Notes under the pieces: generated by a model | Databases searched by the model: none | Told to the model about the DNA's origin: nothing | What the model saw: only the letters and a program-made list of their open reading frames with translations | From: Rhodospirillaceae bacterium | GTDB lineage: Bacteria > Pseudomonadota > Alphaproteobacteria > Rhodospirillales > UBA2165 | Assembly (NCBI GenBank): GCA_018674495.1 | Contig: JABHAA010000125.1 | Location: forward strand, 1 to 61,483 | Length of the DNA stretch: 61,483 nt | Reading direction: 5' to 3' | Position numbers and translations under genes: made by a program | In this document: piece by piece, positions 54,011-61,483 of the stretch | Position numbering within the stretch: the first letter of the stretch is position 1 | How the letters are laid out: each line of letters begins with the position of its first letter

Positions 54011-54099
54011 GATCGGGGATCCGTAAATTTTCAAAAAAGAGCCTGGCGAAGCGCGTTTGGGGGACCGCCTTGCCGGGGAGTAACGGGGTCTTGAAGAGC

Positions 54100-54170
54100 G
54101 CATCGGGGGTGGAAGTGGACCACCCCCGATGCTGAGGAGAGCCGGCGGGAAGGGAGGATACCCGCCGGCT
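54100..54170. terminator. Two tandem perfect hairpins downstream of flp
   Basis: GCATCGGGGGTGG (54100 to 54112) pairs perfectly with CCACCCCCGATGC (54120 to 54132). AGCCGGCGGG (54140 to 54149) pairs with CCCGCCGGCT (54161 to 54170). They sit between the flp stop and the peptidase start in the transcript. They probably attenuate read-through or protect the flp message, giving abundant pilin and less assembly machinery. Confidence 0.72.
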
Positions 54171-54178
54171 GGCGTAAA

Positions 54179-54373
54179 CTAGGGCGTGGCGGTCGCACCG
54201 ACCGCGTTGTTCAGTTCGGTCGCGACAGCGGTAAACATAGTCTGCAAGCCGCCGCCCATGGCTGTCAGGGCGGTAATACCGGCAACCGAGACCAAGGCGG
54301 CAATCAAGCCATATTCAATCGCCGTGGCGCCGTTGTCGTCTTTGATCAATTCGATGAGGTTTCTGGTTTTCAT
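54179..54373 (-). CDS. flp: Flp/Fap-type pilin
   Basis: The 64-residue prepilin has a short basic leader (MKTRNLIELIKDDNG), a cleavage site before ATAIEYGLIAALVSV with the essential Glu at +5, and a hydrophobic assembly helix. ATG 54373 is preferred over 54385 because GGAG lies six bases before it. It is preceded by a strongly A+T-rich promoter region and followed by two hairpins. Confidence 0.93.
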   Translation of the reverse strand: MKTRNLIELIKDDNGATAIEYGLIAALVSVAGITALTAMGGGLQTMFTAVATELNNAVGATATP

Positions 54374-54658
54374 AGTCATCTCCATTTCGCTGGTTGCCGT
54401 TAATTCGGGATGAGTTCTTTCAACTCACAATTTGAATACTAAGAAAAAGTAAACATTAAGTCAATATCAATTAAATAAAATGTTTCTTATTACTTTATTT
54501 TGTACTTATTTTTACATTGTTTTTACTTTGTTTTCAACTTGCTTGGAACACGCCGGCAATATTAGATAAAATTCGAAGTAATTTGTCGGCGCATCGCGTG
54601 CAGCCGTTAAGGCCGGACAATCGCGGTAATCTGCGCAAATTTGAATGTATAGAGGGTG
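54374..54658 (-). promoter_or_regulatory. A+T-rich flp promoter region
   Basis: This 285-base gap holds no gene. Bases 54430 to 54560 are almost entirely A and T, in sharp contrast to the flanking G+C-rich genes, and should contain the flp promoter. I could not fix a transcription start. Confidence 0.5.
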
Positions 54659-55234
54659 TTACGAGCTTGCGGGCCCAAGGCCAGCGCCCATCTGGCTGGT
54701 CTCGAAGTCGGGAAGACTATACTCGTCCGGCATGCCGGGAATGCCTGATAACATGAGAAATGGCCGTTGCATGTTGATCAGGCGAACCGTGACCAACGGA
54801 ATGATGCCGCCCGGCGTCGTGGCATCGCCAAGGCCGCTGTCACTGTAGACGAGCTGAATATTCTCGGCCTGGATGGCGGGCATGACCGATTGCATATCGG
54901 CGACAATCTGATCAAACGTCGCCGGCGCCGCAGCGGCCATGCCGGTGCAGATAACGCCGGTGCCGGTTCCGGTACAGGTGGACGTGGTACCGGCGGTGAA
55001 GCCATCGACATCGATCACCGGATTGGCGATTACGGCGATGCGCGCCGCCCGCCTGGTGGCCTCCCCCGCCCGGTGAAAATCAAATGCCACCAAAGCCATT
55101 TCCACCGCGCCAAAGGACACCAGCAATAACAACGGCAACATAAAGCCAAAGCCGATCAGGCTTTCGCCGCCGCAATCGCCAAGCAACAGGCGCAACTTGC
55201 CTAAGCGCTTAATCGCCCACATGGGCCTGCTCAT
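54659..55234 (-). CDS. TadE/TadF-like pseudopilin
   Basis: The 191-residue protein has a TadE-like N-terminus (GGESLIGFGFMLPLLLLVSFGA) after a short basic segment, and a long periplasmic part. ATG 55234 overlaps the upstream tadE gene by 26 bases; ATG 55222 is an alternative. It is a minor pilin-like component of the Tad system. Together with the next gene it would fill the TadE and TadF roles. Confidence 0.8.
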   Translation of the reverse strand: MSRPMWAIKRLGKLRLLLGDCGGESLIGFGFMLPLLLLVSFGAVEMALVAFDFHRAGEATRRAARIAVIANPVIDVDGFTAGTTSTCTGTGTGVICTGMAAAAPATFDQIVADMQSVMPAIQAENIQLVYSDSGLGDATTPGGIIPLVTVRLINMQRPFLMLSGIPGMPDEYSLPDFETSQMGAGLGPASS

Positions 55235-55682
55235 TCTGGGCGGTCATGGTGAAACTGGTTAGCCCGACAAAGTCCGGGAGCGATGCGAATATGGGATCGA
55301 ACGGCACCTGCGCGCGAATGCGCACCACCGGAATATCAACGCCGTCGACGGTAAATTTGGCCGAGGTGATCTGCAGATCGGAGCCCGTTTTGGCCCAGCC
55401 GGACACCGCAAAATCGCCGCCATCGACGCTACCGGTCTTAACCAAATTTTCGGCCGCCAACAGGGTCGCGGTTGAAAGCGGAAACGAATGGCGGGCCAGG
55501 TACAGCGCACCGGCGCGCACCGATTTCTCCAAGGCGCTGGTCTGATAAAAGCCGCGCCCAACTTCGAGCATGCCGGTGCTCAAGAGTAGCCAAAGGGGCA
55601 GCACGAAGGCGAACTCAATGAGCGCATTGCCGCGCGCATCACCCGCCCATCTATTCCACCACTTATTCCACGAGGCGGACAT
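55209..55682 (-). CDS. tadE: TadE-like pseudopilin
   Basis: The 157-residue protein has the TadE signature GNALIEFAFVLPLWLLLSTG followed by EVGRGFYQTSALEKSVRAGA. It is processed by the prepilin peptidase and inserted in the inner membrane. It overlaps tadG upstream by 20 bases and the second TadE-like gene downstream by 26 bases, so all three are one transcript. Confidence 0.85.
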   Translation of the reverse strand: MSASWNKWWNRWAGDARGNALIEFAFVLPLWLLLSTGMLEVGRGFYQTSALEKSVRAGALYLARHSFPLSTATLLAAENLVKTGSVDGGDFAVSGWAKTGSDLQITSAKFTVDGVDIPVVRIRAQVPFDPIFASLPDFVGLTSFTMTAQNEQAHVGD

Positions 55683-57036
55683 TGGCGTGAAACTCCGGAT
55701 CGTTGGTGGTGGTCAGTTCGCGGTGAATCTCCACATAGATACCCCCCGCCGGCGTATCTTCGACGGTTTGGGTAACGAACGCCTCCACATAGGCGCCGGA
55801 CGTCGGGTAGGTATGGCTGCCCTTGACGCCAAGGGCGCTGCATTGCAACACGGCGATCTGCACCAGCCGCCTGGCATGGCCGTTTTCGGCCACCAACGTG
55901 CTCGGCACGCCATCGACAAAGGGATTGTCGGGATCCGCCGAATCGGCCGGAATATCAATGCCGGGGGGCGTAACGACGGCATACCCGGTGGGCAGCCCGC
56001 CGTCGATGGGATACACCGTCTGCTTGCCATTTCGGGCGAATTCCAGCCCCTGCTCATACAAATAAACCTGATACCGGGATGCGTCGACGAGATCGGTCGG
56101 CAACGGCCCCACATGCCGGTCAGTCCAATAGCCGTCCAGGTCCCAGTTGCCGCTGCCCATGACGACGCTGGTATCGGCGGCAATCTCCGGGTCTTTCGGA
56201 TAATTTATCACATTCGGCGCCGGAAGCGGCAGGCCGCCAGGCAGATCGAAACGGGCGTTGATACCCTCCTGAACCTTATTGGTTTTGACGCCGGGCGCCG
56301 TCGATACATCCAGGGTGTAGCAACTTTCCGGCTGCACCGCCGCCAAGGCCGCCGAGATATCGGACGCGCCGGAAGAGCCGTCGGGCAAGGCGAGCAACCC
56401 ATAATTGCCGGGCGACCAGGCGGAACCGCCGGCGGGCGGCGGCTTCAATTGAATTTGCCGGCCGGCGTTGGCGGGCAGGAATGGCGATAGGCTGGCATCG
56501 GCCTCGCCGGGATCACAAATCATCAAGGGCGGCGCGTGGCAGATGAACGGGTCCGAGCCGGCGACGGCACGCGCCGCGTGGTTGCCGCTCTGAGGCGCGG
56601 AATTCAGGAATCCGGCGAGCACATAATCGATCTGCCGCTGCTGCAAAGTTACTTCAATGAAGCGGCTGTCCTCATCACCCTCGGCATCAATCTTGGCGGG
56701 ATCAACTTCGCTGTAGAATTTGACGTTGTCCACCGCCAGAGCCGACGAGTCAGACGGAATATTGCTGACCTGCTGGGTGGCGTTGAAGGCCAGCGCCGTG
56801 GCCCGGGCGCGCGCGCCTTCGCGGCCATCCAGTTGCGCGGCGGCGGCCAGGGCGCCGGCATCGGCCCGGTTCTGCATTTGCGAGCGCAATACCGAGGCGC
56901 GGCCCACATCCAGGGCCAGCGAGCCGGCGCCGATGGTCAACAGGCCAAGAAACGCCGAATAGACGGCAACCCCGCCGGCTTCCGAGCGTATCAATTGAGG
57001 ATAACGCCCATAGAGTTTTTTTATACAATTGAACAT
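55663..57036 (-). CDS. tadG: TadG-like protein of the Tad pilus locus
   Basis: The 457-residue protein has the TadG N-terminal membrane segment (GGVAVYSAFLGLLTIGAGSL) directly followed by ALDVGRASVLRSQMQNRADA and GALAAAAQL, the putative Flp-pilus/Tad-like domain. A large periplasmic region follows. No von Willebrand A motif was found. It is first in the minus-strand tad gene series, after an A+T-rich promoter region. Confidence 0.85.
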   Translation of the reverse strand: MFNCIKKLYGRYPQLIRSEAGGVAVYSAFLGLLTIGAGSLALDVGRASVLRSQMQNRADAGALAAAAQLDGREGARARATALAFNATQQVSNIPSDSSALAVDNVKFYSEVDPAKIDAEGDEDSRFIEVTLQQRQIDYVLAGFLNSAPQSGNHAARAVAGSDPFICHAPPLMICDPGEADASLSPFLPANAGRQIQLKPPPAGGSAWSPGNYGLLALPDGSSGASDISAALAAVQPESCYTLDVSTAPGVKTNKVQEGINARFDLPGGLPLPAPNVINYPKDPEIAADTSVVMGSGNWDLDGYWTDRHVGPLPTDLVDASRYQVYLYEQGLEFARNGKQTVYPIDGGLPTGYAVVTPPGIDIPADSADPDNPFVDGVPSTLVAENGHARRLVQIAVLQCSALGVKGSHTYPTSGAYVEAFVTQTVEDTPAGGIYVEIHRELTTTNDPEFHANVRLVE

Positions 57037-57148
57037 GCATATTATAGTAATCTATTTTAAATATAAGTCAATATACAATAAATATACAGGCTTTTTTATT
57101 TAATTTTTATTATATTTGTATTTAAATAAAAAATAGATAAAATTTGAA
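57037..57148 (-). promoter_or_regulatory. A+T-rich promoter region of tadG
   Basis: Nearly all bases here are A or T, including tttatttaatttttatta-like runs. The gap separates the YciI-like gene from tadG and should hold the promoter of tadG and the tadE-like genes. Oligo-T runs could also end transcription from the YciI-like gene. Confidence 0.45.
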
Positions 57149-57466
57149 CTATTCTTGATCTGGTGCCGGAACTCGCTGCCACAGGAGCTTGATGATCTCT
57201 GTCTCGAACAGGCCCGCCAAAGTATAGGGATCGTTAGCTTGAAATTTTTCGACCCATTCCCGGTCGGGCGCCTCGAACACAAGCAAATTGCCGGTCACGT
57301 CCTCTATGTCCACGTCCCCGGATGTATCGGTGCCGTCATCGACAAAGCCGCCTCCGAAAACGATCCGATCCAGAAATGGTTTCTGATATTCATTGTGCGC
57401 CGCTTGCAGCCTGGCTCTGGCAGCGGCCATGCCGGGCCGGTCGATGCGGACAAGTGCAAATCGCAT
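57149..57466 (-). CDS. YciI-like protein
   Basis: The 105-residue protein fits the YCII fold: RFALVRIDRPGM at the start, RLQAAHNEYQKPFLDRIVFG with the conserved His, and NLLVFEAPDREWVEKFQAND near the end. Family members are small ferredoxin-fold proteins with a His-Asp pair, mostly of unknown role. ATG 57466 was chosen because GGGGGA precedes it; a start 11 codons earlier lacks this. Confidence 0.8.
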   Translation of the reverse strand: MRFALVRIDRPGMAAARARLQAAHNEYQKPFLDRIVFGGGFVDDGTDTSGDVDIEDVTGNLLVFEAPDREWVEKFQANDPYTLAGLFETEIIKLLWQRVPAPDQE

Positions 57467-57495
57467 TGGTAATCCCCCTGATAATAATGCGCTGC

Positions 57496-58920
57496 TCAAT
57501 TACCCAACTGGCGGCCCTTTAACAGCTCTGCCTGATAGCGAAGCTTTTTGTTGAACAGCAACAATGCGCCATCCGGTGCTGGACGCACCAATGTACAATG
57601 GTTCTTGTTCTTGCGCCCGAAAGTCCGGCAAAGAAACTTGCCGTCCTTGATAAACCATCGTTTCTGAACGGCCCGCTTGTTATTGCCGGCCTTCAAGAGA
57701 ATCTGGCCGCCTTCGCCGAAATAGACCCGCATCGATTTGCCGTTGCTCGGCGCATTGAAGCGCAAGGTATTGCCGGTCACGGTTGCGATGATTTGTACTC
57801 CCGCCAAGAATTTCTTCTTTTGCCCCGCTCCCCCTTGCGGCCCCGGGACGGCGAACGCCGGCGCACGTGGGCTTAGCCGGTAGATGCGCTTAGCGTTGCC
57901 GCTGGCGATCTTCAGCGCAAGATCATCAGGAAGCAGCGACAGAAACCGCGCCGTATCTTCGTAACGGGTATCATTGTTTTCGGCGAATTTATGAGCCGGG
58001 CCCTTCTTAGGAATTTGCGGCGCGACGAACATGGCGTCGGTGCCGATAAAGAAGCGGTCCGGATGGCGTTTCAACAGGGCCGACCAGTCGGTGTCCAGAC
58101 CGCGCCCGTCGAAGACCAAATTCGATGCCCTACCGGTACCGGAATTGATGCGCAGAGACATATAAAGATTGGCATATTTGTCCATCATCCGAAGGATCAG
58201 CCTCGGCGTCATCTCGCCAAGGGGATCGGAGCCGCCATGAGCCCAGGAAATTTTGGCCTTCGGGTTATAGGCCAGCAAGCGTTCCAACGACTTGATGGTG
58301 CCAGGAAAATTGCCGGGATTGTCATTATGCCTGAGCCCCCTCGGCGCCGGGAATATGCCCACCACCGCATCATTGTGAAGCTCGATCGGAACGTCGTGGC
58401 GCGCCGCAATATCGGCCAGCCGCCGGAACAGGGGATGATCCGCGGGCTGGAAGTTATACTCGTGCCCCGGCATGACGGAGATATGCAGCGATGACATCTC
58501 GCCGTAGCCGGCACCGCCGGCAAGGATGATGGTGTCGGCGATCTTATCGAATTCCTCCACCAGATTTTTATGGTCTCCTGAATCCGCATCGTGACGGTGG
58601 ATCATCGGGTTCAAGCTGCCTCCACCGCCGAGAAACGCAAACCGGTCCTTACCCTGCAAGAAGCGTTTCAGGGCAAAAAATTTATACATGACATTCTTGC
58701 CACCGGCGGGAGTGTGGGAAAGCACCATCTTCTCGATGGGGTAGCGCGCAAGAAAACTTTCCGCCACCTTAATGGCCGAGGGTAAAACCGGCGGCTTGCC
58801 GATCAGATGGGTATGGACGTCAACGACCGGCGGCAGCGGTTTTTTTTGGGCCCCGGCGCCGGCGGACCAAAACAACACCGTCGCCGTGAGCACCACCAAC
58901 CCGACAACTGGAAATTTCAA
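57496..58920 (-). CDS. Exported amidohydrolase-family protein with C-terminal beta-domain
   Basis: Read from TTG 58920, the 474-residue protein has a clean signal peptide (VVGLVVLTATVLFWSAGAGA). A metal-dependent TIM barrel follows: VVDVHTHLIG with HxH, LHNDAV, SWAHGG and FIGTDAMF. The TTG has GGGGGG and AGGA just before it; a TTG eight codons upstream is the longer choice. The last 110 residues form a separate small domain (GNTLRFNAPSNGKSMRVYFG, WFIKDGKFLC, NKNHC) with two cysteines. Substrate unknown; periplasmic location is unusual for this family. Confidence 0.78.
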   Translation of the reverse strand: MKFPVVGLVVLTATVLFWSAGAGAQKKPLPPVVDVHTHLIGKPPVLPSAIKVAESFLARYPIEKMVLSHTPAGGKNVMYKFFALKRFLQGKDRFAFLGGGGSLNPMIHRHDADSGDHKNLVEEFDKIADTIILAGGAGYGEMSSLHISVMPGHEYNFQPADHPLFRRLADIAARHDVPIELHNDAVVGIFPAPRGLRHNDNPGNFPGTIKSLERLLAYNPKAKISWAHGGSDPLGEMTPRLILRMMDKYANLYMSLRINSGTGRASNLVFDGRGLDTDWSALLKRHPDRFFIGTDAMFVAPQIPKKGPAHKFAENNDTRYEDTARFLSLLPDDLALKIASGNAKRIYRLSPRAPAFAVPGPQGGAGQKKKFLAGVQIIATVTGNTLRFNAPSNGKSMRVYFGEGGQILLKAGNNKRAVQKRWFIKDGKFLCRTFGRKNKNHCTLVRPAPDGALLLFNKKLRYQAELLKGRQLGN

Positions 58921-58997
58921 TCCTACCCCCCAATTTTTGCGCAACTGCCGCGATCATATCTACATTTGGCGCTATTCGGAAGACTTTCGCCGCGCGG

Positions 58998-59507
58998 TTA
59001 TTTTTGTCTTTGCTGGCGCCACGCGCTGGGCTTGAGGAATGTTCCCGCCCAGATGCCCCGGCGTTTCTCCCTGGCGGTATTCTCGGCGAGCACGTAACCA
59101 CCGACCGGGGCTTCAACGGCCATGGCCCAGCCCTTGACCACCATCCATTGGTTCAACTCCAGGCGCCCGGCCCGGCAGACACCAGCCCGCCTCGCTGGCC
59201 CCGCATCCGCAATGGGCATCAGCTTGCAGCTTACCAGTTTGGTCCCGATCGCCGATTTGAGAACTGCCTTGGCCGAGATGCCGCACGACCATGGGCGGCC
59301 ATCGAGGCTGCATTTTTGCCGATATTCGGGGGCGTCGATGCCAAACAGCCCGATGCGGATTTTGCGGATGATGATGGTGTCGCCGTCAACAACACGGGAC
59401 CGGCCCCTGATGGTTTCGCCTGCCAGCGCCGGCGCAAACGCCGCAACTACCGCCGCCGCAGCCAGCGGCAGTCCCCAGGCGATCAAATTGCCACGGGCGA
59501 ATTCCAT
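58998..59507 (-). CDS. Thermonuclease-like (SNase-fold) exported protein
   Basis: The 169-residue protein begins with a signal peptide (IAWGLPLAAAAVVAAFAPALA) and continues with RVVDGDTIIIRKIRIGLFGIDAPEYRQ, the start of the staphylococcal nuclease fold. Cysteine pairs (CSLDGRPWSC) probably form disulfides. The second catalytic Arg region is divergent (AGVCRAG), so nuclease activity is uncertain. ATG 59507 sits right before the signal peptide; upstream codons are rejected. Confidence 0.75.
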   Translation of the reverse strand: MEFARGNLIAWGLPLAAAAVVAAFAPALAGETIRGRSRVVDGDTIIIRKIRIGLFGIDAPEYRQKCSLDGRPWSCGISAKAVLKSAIGTKLVSCKLMPIADAGPARRAGVCRAGRLELNQWMVVKGWAMAVEAPVGGYVLAENTAREKRRGIWAGTFLKPSAWRQQRQK

Positions 59508-59673
59508 CTCAGTCCGCCACGACCGTTGAACCTGTCTGGTAAACGGGGAACAGTGTTTCACGTAGCGGGGCGGCGCGAATTGACCAGGGTCAACTGGTGC
59601 GGCAGTTGTCCAGCGCTTCAAACAGCTCAGTGCCGATCAATTAGGCGGTATTCGGCCATCAGCTCCGACAAGG

Positions 59674-61245
59674 TCAGCTCGCCGGCTCGGCGCCGCTGAC
59701 CGAGATCGTTCGCTCCTTTTTGGGCCGCATAAACCAGGCCGGCACCACCGCCGCCAAAGTCACAATCGCCAGCAGCAAAAAACCACTCCGGAACGCCAGC
59801 ATTTCGGCTTGCAGGCTTATTGCACGGTCAAGATAAAGCAGTGCCATGGGATCCTGCAACGTATCGGGCAATCCGGCATTCTCGAAGAAACGGCGAACAT
59901 AGGCCATGAATTCGAGAGTCGCCGCATTGCCGCTATGTTGGGTTTCCGCCAGGGCGGCGCGGAAACTGGTGCTCTTGAAATCAACCGATATGGCGATCAG
60001 GTTCACCCCGAAGGCACCGCCGAGGGAGCGAGAGAAGTTCATCACGCCGGAGCCCTGGCTGATCATGTTGGCCGGCAACACGTTCAGCGATGCCGCCGAC
60101 AAGGGCGGGAATACCAACGACAAGCCAAGCCGGCTCACGACCATCCAGCTGGCGAACAGCCAAAACGGCGTGTCCACATGGGCGCCGATCATCAAGAAGC
60201 TGGCATAGGCAATGATCGCCAGCCCCGCCATGGTCAGAAGATGCTGGCCGCCCTGGTCCGACAATCGCCCGACCAGCGGAAACGCAATCGCCATGGCGAT
60301 GCCGGCTGGCAATTGCAGCAACCCGGACCGGGTCGGCGTATAGCCTTGAACAATTTGCAGAAACAAGGGCACCAGATAGATGGACGCAAATATGGCGCCG
60401 CCAAATACGAACGAGACAATCACCGCCGACACAAATCGGGGATTTGCGAACAGACGTAAATTCAAAAGTGGCTGCGCGTGCCTCAACTCCCAAAAAATGA
60501 ACGCCGCGACGGCAGCGGCGGCCACCCAGAATGTGGCAATGACTTCGTTAGAATTCCAGCCATCGCGCGCCCCATTCGTTAATCCGACAAGCAGCGCCGC
60601 AATAAACAATGTAGCCAGCCCAAATCCGATCCAGTCGAAAGCCGGCGGCGCCGCGCTGCGGTCGCGCGGGCGGAGCGATACCATCGCCATTAGAACGGCG
60701 ATGGCGCTGAACGGCACCGGCATAAAAAACACATAGCGCCAGGAGAACAAATCCACCATGGCGCCGCCGAGATAGGGGCCGACGGCGGGTGCCAGGATCA
60801 CAGACATGCCATAGAGGCCCATGGCGCGACCGCGCTCGTTGGGCGGGAATATCTGGAACAAGGCCAACATGGCCAGCGGCTGCGTGATGCCGGCGGCGGC
60901 ACCTTGCAATATCCGGCCAAAGATCAACACCGTGAAATTGGTTGCCATGCCGCCGATAATTGAGCCAAAGATGAAGACGGCGATGGCCAATATAAAGGTA
61001 CTGCGCTGGCCAATACGGCGGATCGAGTAATCGGTGAGAAGCATGGCGGCGGTGGTCGCCGCCAGATAGCCGGTGGAAACCCATTGCGCGCGCTCCTGGC
61101 CGATGCCGAAGGCGCCCATGATGTCGGGCACCGCGACATTGATAATCGTCGCGGTCAAAATGGTCGCGATGGAGCCGACGCCGACCGTGGCGACGATCAT
61201 CCAGCGGGCGAAGCCCTCGACGCTAGGAGGGGCCGCCGCCATCAC
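59674..61245 (-). CDS. EmrB/QacA-type (DHA2) multidrug exporter
   Basis: The 523-residue major facilitator protein has about 14 membrane segments, the DHA2 entry motif TATIINVAVPDIMGAFG near residue 30 and motif C LAPAVGPYLGG. It should expel organic compounds by proton antiport with the adjacent membrane-fusion protein and an outer-membrane channel. Its start overlaps the 3' end of the HlyD/EmrA-like gene by 23 bases. Confidence 0.88.
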   Translation of the reverse strand: MMAAAPPSVEGFARWMIVATVGVGSIATILTATIINVAVPDIMGAFGIGQERAQWVSTGYLAATTAAMLLTDYSIRRIGQRSTFILAIAVFIFGSIIGGMATNFTVLIFGRILQGAAAGITQPLAMLALFQIFPPNERGRAMGLYGMSVILAPAVGPYLGGAMVDLFSWRYVFFMPVPFSAIAVLMAMVSLRPRDRSAAPPAFDWIGFGLATLFIAALLVGLTNGARDGWNSNEVIATFWVAAAAVAAFIFWELRHAQPLLNLRLFANPRFVSAVIVSFVFGGAIFASIYLVPLFLQIVQGYTPTRSGLLQLPAGIAMAIAFPLVGRLSDQGGQHLLTMAGLAIIAYASFLMIGAHVDTPFWLFASWMVVSRLGLSLVFPPLSAASLNVLPANMISQGSGVMNFSRSLGGAFGVNLIAISVDFKSTSFRAALAETQHSGNAATLEFMAYVRRFFENAGLPDTLQDPMALLYLDRAISLQAEMLAFRSGFLLLAIVTLAAVVPAWFMRPKKERTISVSGAEPAS

Positions 61246-61483
61246 CGCCAGCGGATATTTCGATCTCGACCATCATGCCGGGAAGGAACTTGCCGTCTTC
61301 CTGTGGTATCCGAATTTTTATGGGAATGCGCTGGGATATCTTGGTGAAATTGCCGCTCGGATTGGGGCTCGGCAGCAGCGCGAACTGGCTGGTGGTCGCA
61401 CTGCCGATGCGCACCACTTCGCCTTGGAAGGTGCGGCCTGGAAAGGCATCCACGAACACGGTGACCGGGGCGCCGAGCCGCAC
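61223..61483 (-). CDS. HlyD/EmrA-type membrane fusion protein, C-terminal fragment (5' end off the window)
   Basis: Only the last 86 residues lie in the window. They show the C-terminal beta-barrel of EmrA-like adaptors (GAPVTVFVDAFPGRTFQGEV then FTKISQRIPIKIRI, and LPGMMVEIEI). It forms the periplasmic bridge for the EmrB-type exporter downstream. The gene is cut by the right edge. Confidence 0.85.
   Translation of the reverse strand: MRLGAPVTVFVDAFPGRTFQGEVVRIGSATTSQFALLPSPNPSGNFTKISQRIPIKIRIPQEDGKFLPGMMVEIEISAGGDGGGPS

Noticed and set aside
59672..59701. Hairpin (GGTCAGC with GCTGACC) as terminator of the exporter gene
   Set aside because: It spans the stop codon, has no T-run and only seven strong pairs, so it may be coding coincidence.

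Overview
The window looks like a chromosomal segment of an alphaproteobacterium, probably Rhodospirillales-like. The reasons are a tad/cpa pilus locus in the alphaproteobacterial order, an LdtR-type MarR regulator, a tripartite tricarboxylate transporter, and a bacterial CULT-domain protein of the kind known from Magnetospirillum. This placement is inference from gene content; no rRNA or tRNA gene was seen.

Region 1 (1 to about 29 kb) is a surface-glycan or protein-glycosylation locus built around unusual sugar chemistry. A minus-strand operon (11360 down to 2009) encodes a UDP-galactopyranose-mutase-like flavoprotein, a nucleotidylyltransferase/PfkB-kinase fusion (HldE parts in reversed order), a split transketolase, an SDR epimerase, a Trm112-like zinc protein with a methyltransferase, a NeuD/PglD-type acyltransferase and two radical SAM/SPASM proteins. 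Related TPR proteins lie on both sides of it. Next come a FAS1-tailed glycosyltransferase-like protein, a TPR protein, an SGNH hydrolase, a sulfotransferase, an SDR and a GT-A-like protein. A second minus-strand operon (29027 down to 19879) encodes a B12-type radical SAM enzyme, a second split transketolase, a 2-hydroxyacid dehydrogenase, two SDRs, a ColD-type dehydratase (His in place of the PLP lysine), and HddC- and HddA-like GDP-heptose activation enzymes. A GmhB-like phosphatase follows at 32.5 kb. Together these suggest synthesis of a modified heptose, or of a chain-extended or branched higher-carbon sugar. Flippase, polymerase, ABC exporter and conventional glycosyltransferases are absent, so the locus probably continues leftward.

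Region 2 (29 to 45.9 kb) is mixed. It holds a compact haloacid dehalogenase / beta-hydroxyacid dehydrogenase / dihydroxy-acid dehydratase operon, an amidohydrolase, a degenerate-GGDEF-like protein, a membrane coiled-coil protein with a seven-unit 15-residue repeat, a MarR regulator, a TadD-like TPR lipoprotein, a DUF2846-like lipoprotein and a CULT-domain protein. A metallo-beta-lactamase/cNMP-binding gene here is split by an in-frame TAG. A TctA-TctB fusion with its TctC binding protein closes the region.

Region 3 (45.97 to 57.04 kb) is a nearly complete Flp-type (Tad) pilus locus on the minus strand: tadG, two tadE-like genes, flp, prepilin peptidase, cpaB, cpaC, cpaD, cpaE, cpaF, tadB and tadC. 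Two perfect tandem hairpins follow flp, and two more separate tadC from the convergent tctC. Two very A+T-rich gaps precede tadG and flp.

Region 4 (57.1 to 61.5 kb) carries a YciI-like protein, an exported amidohydrolase, a thermonuclease-like protein, and an EmrB-type exporter with the end of its HlyD/EmrA partner, which runs off the right edge. A degraded IS630-type transposase fragment at 19.7 to 19.9 kb is the only mobile-element trace recognised. No CRISPR array was seen.
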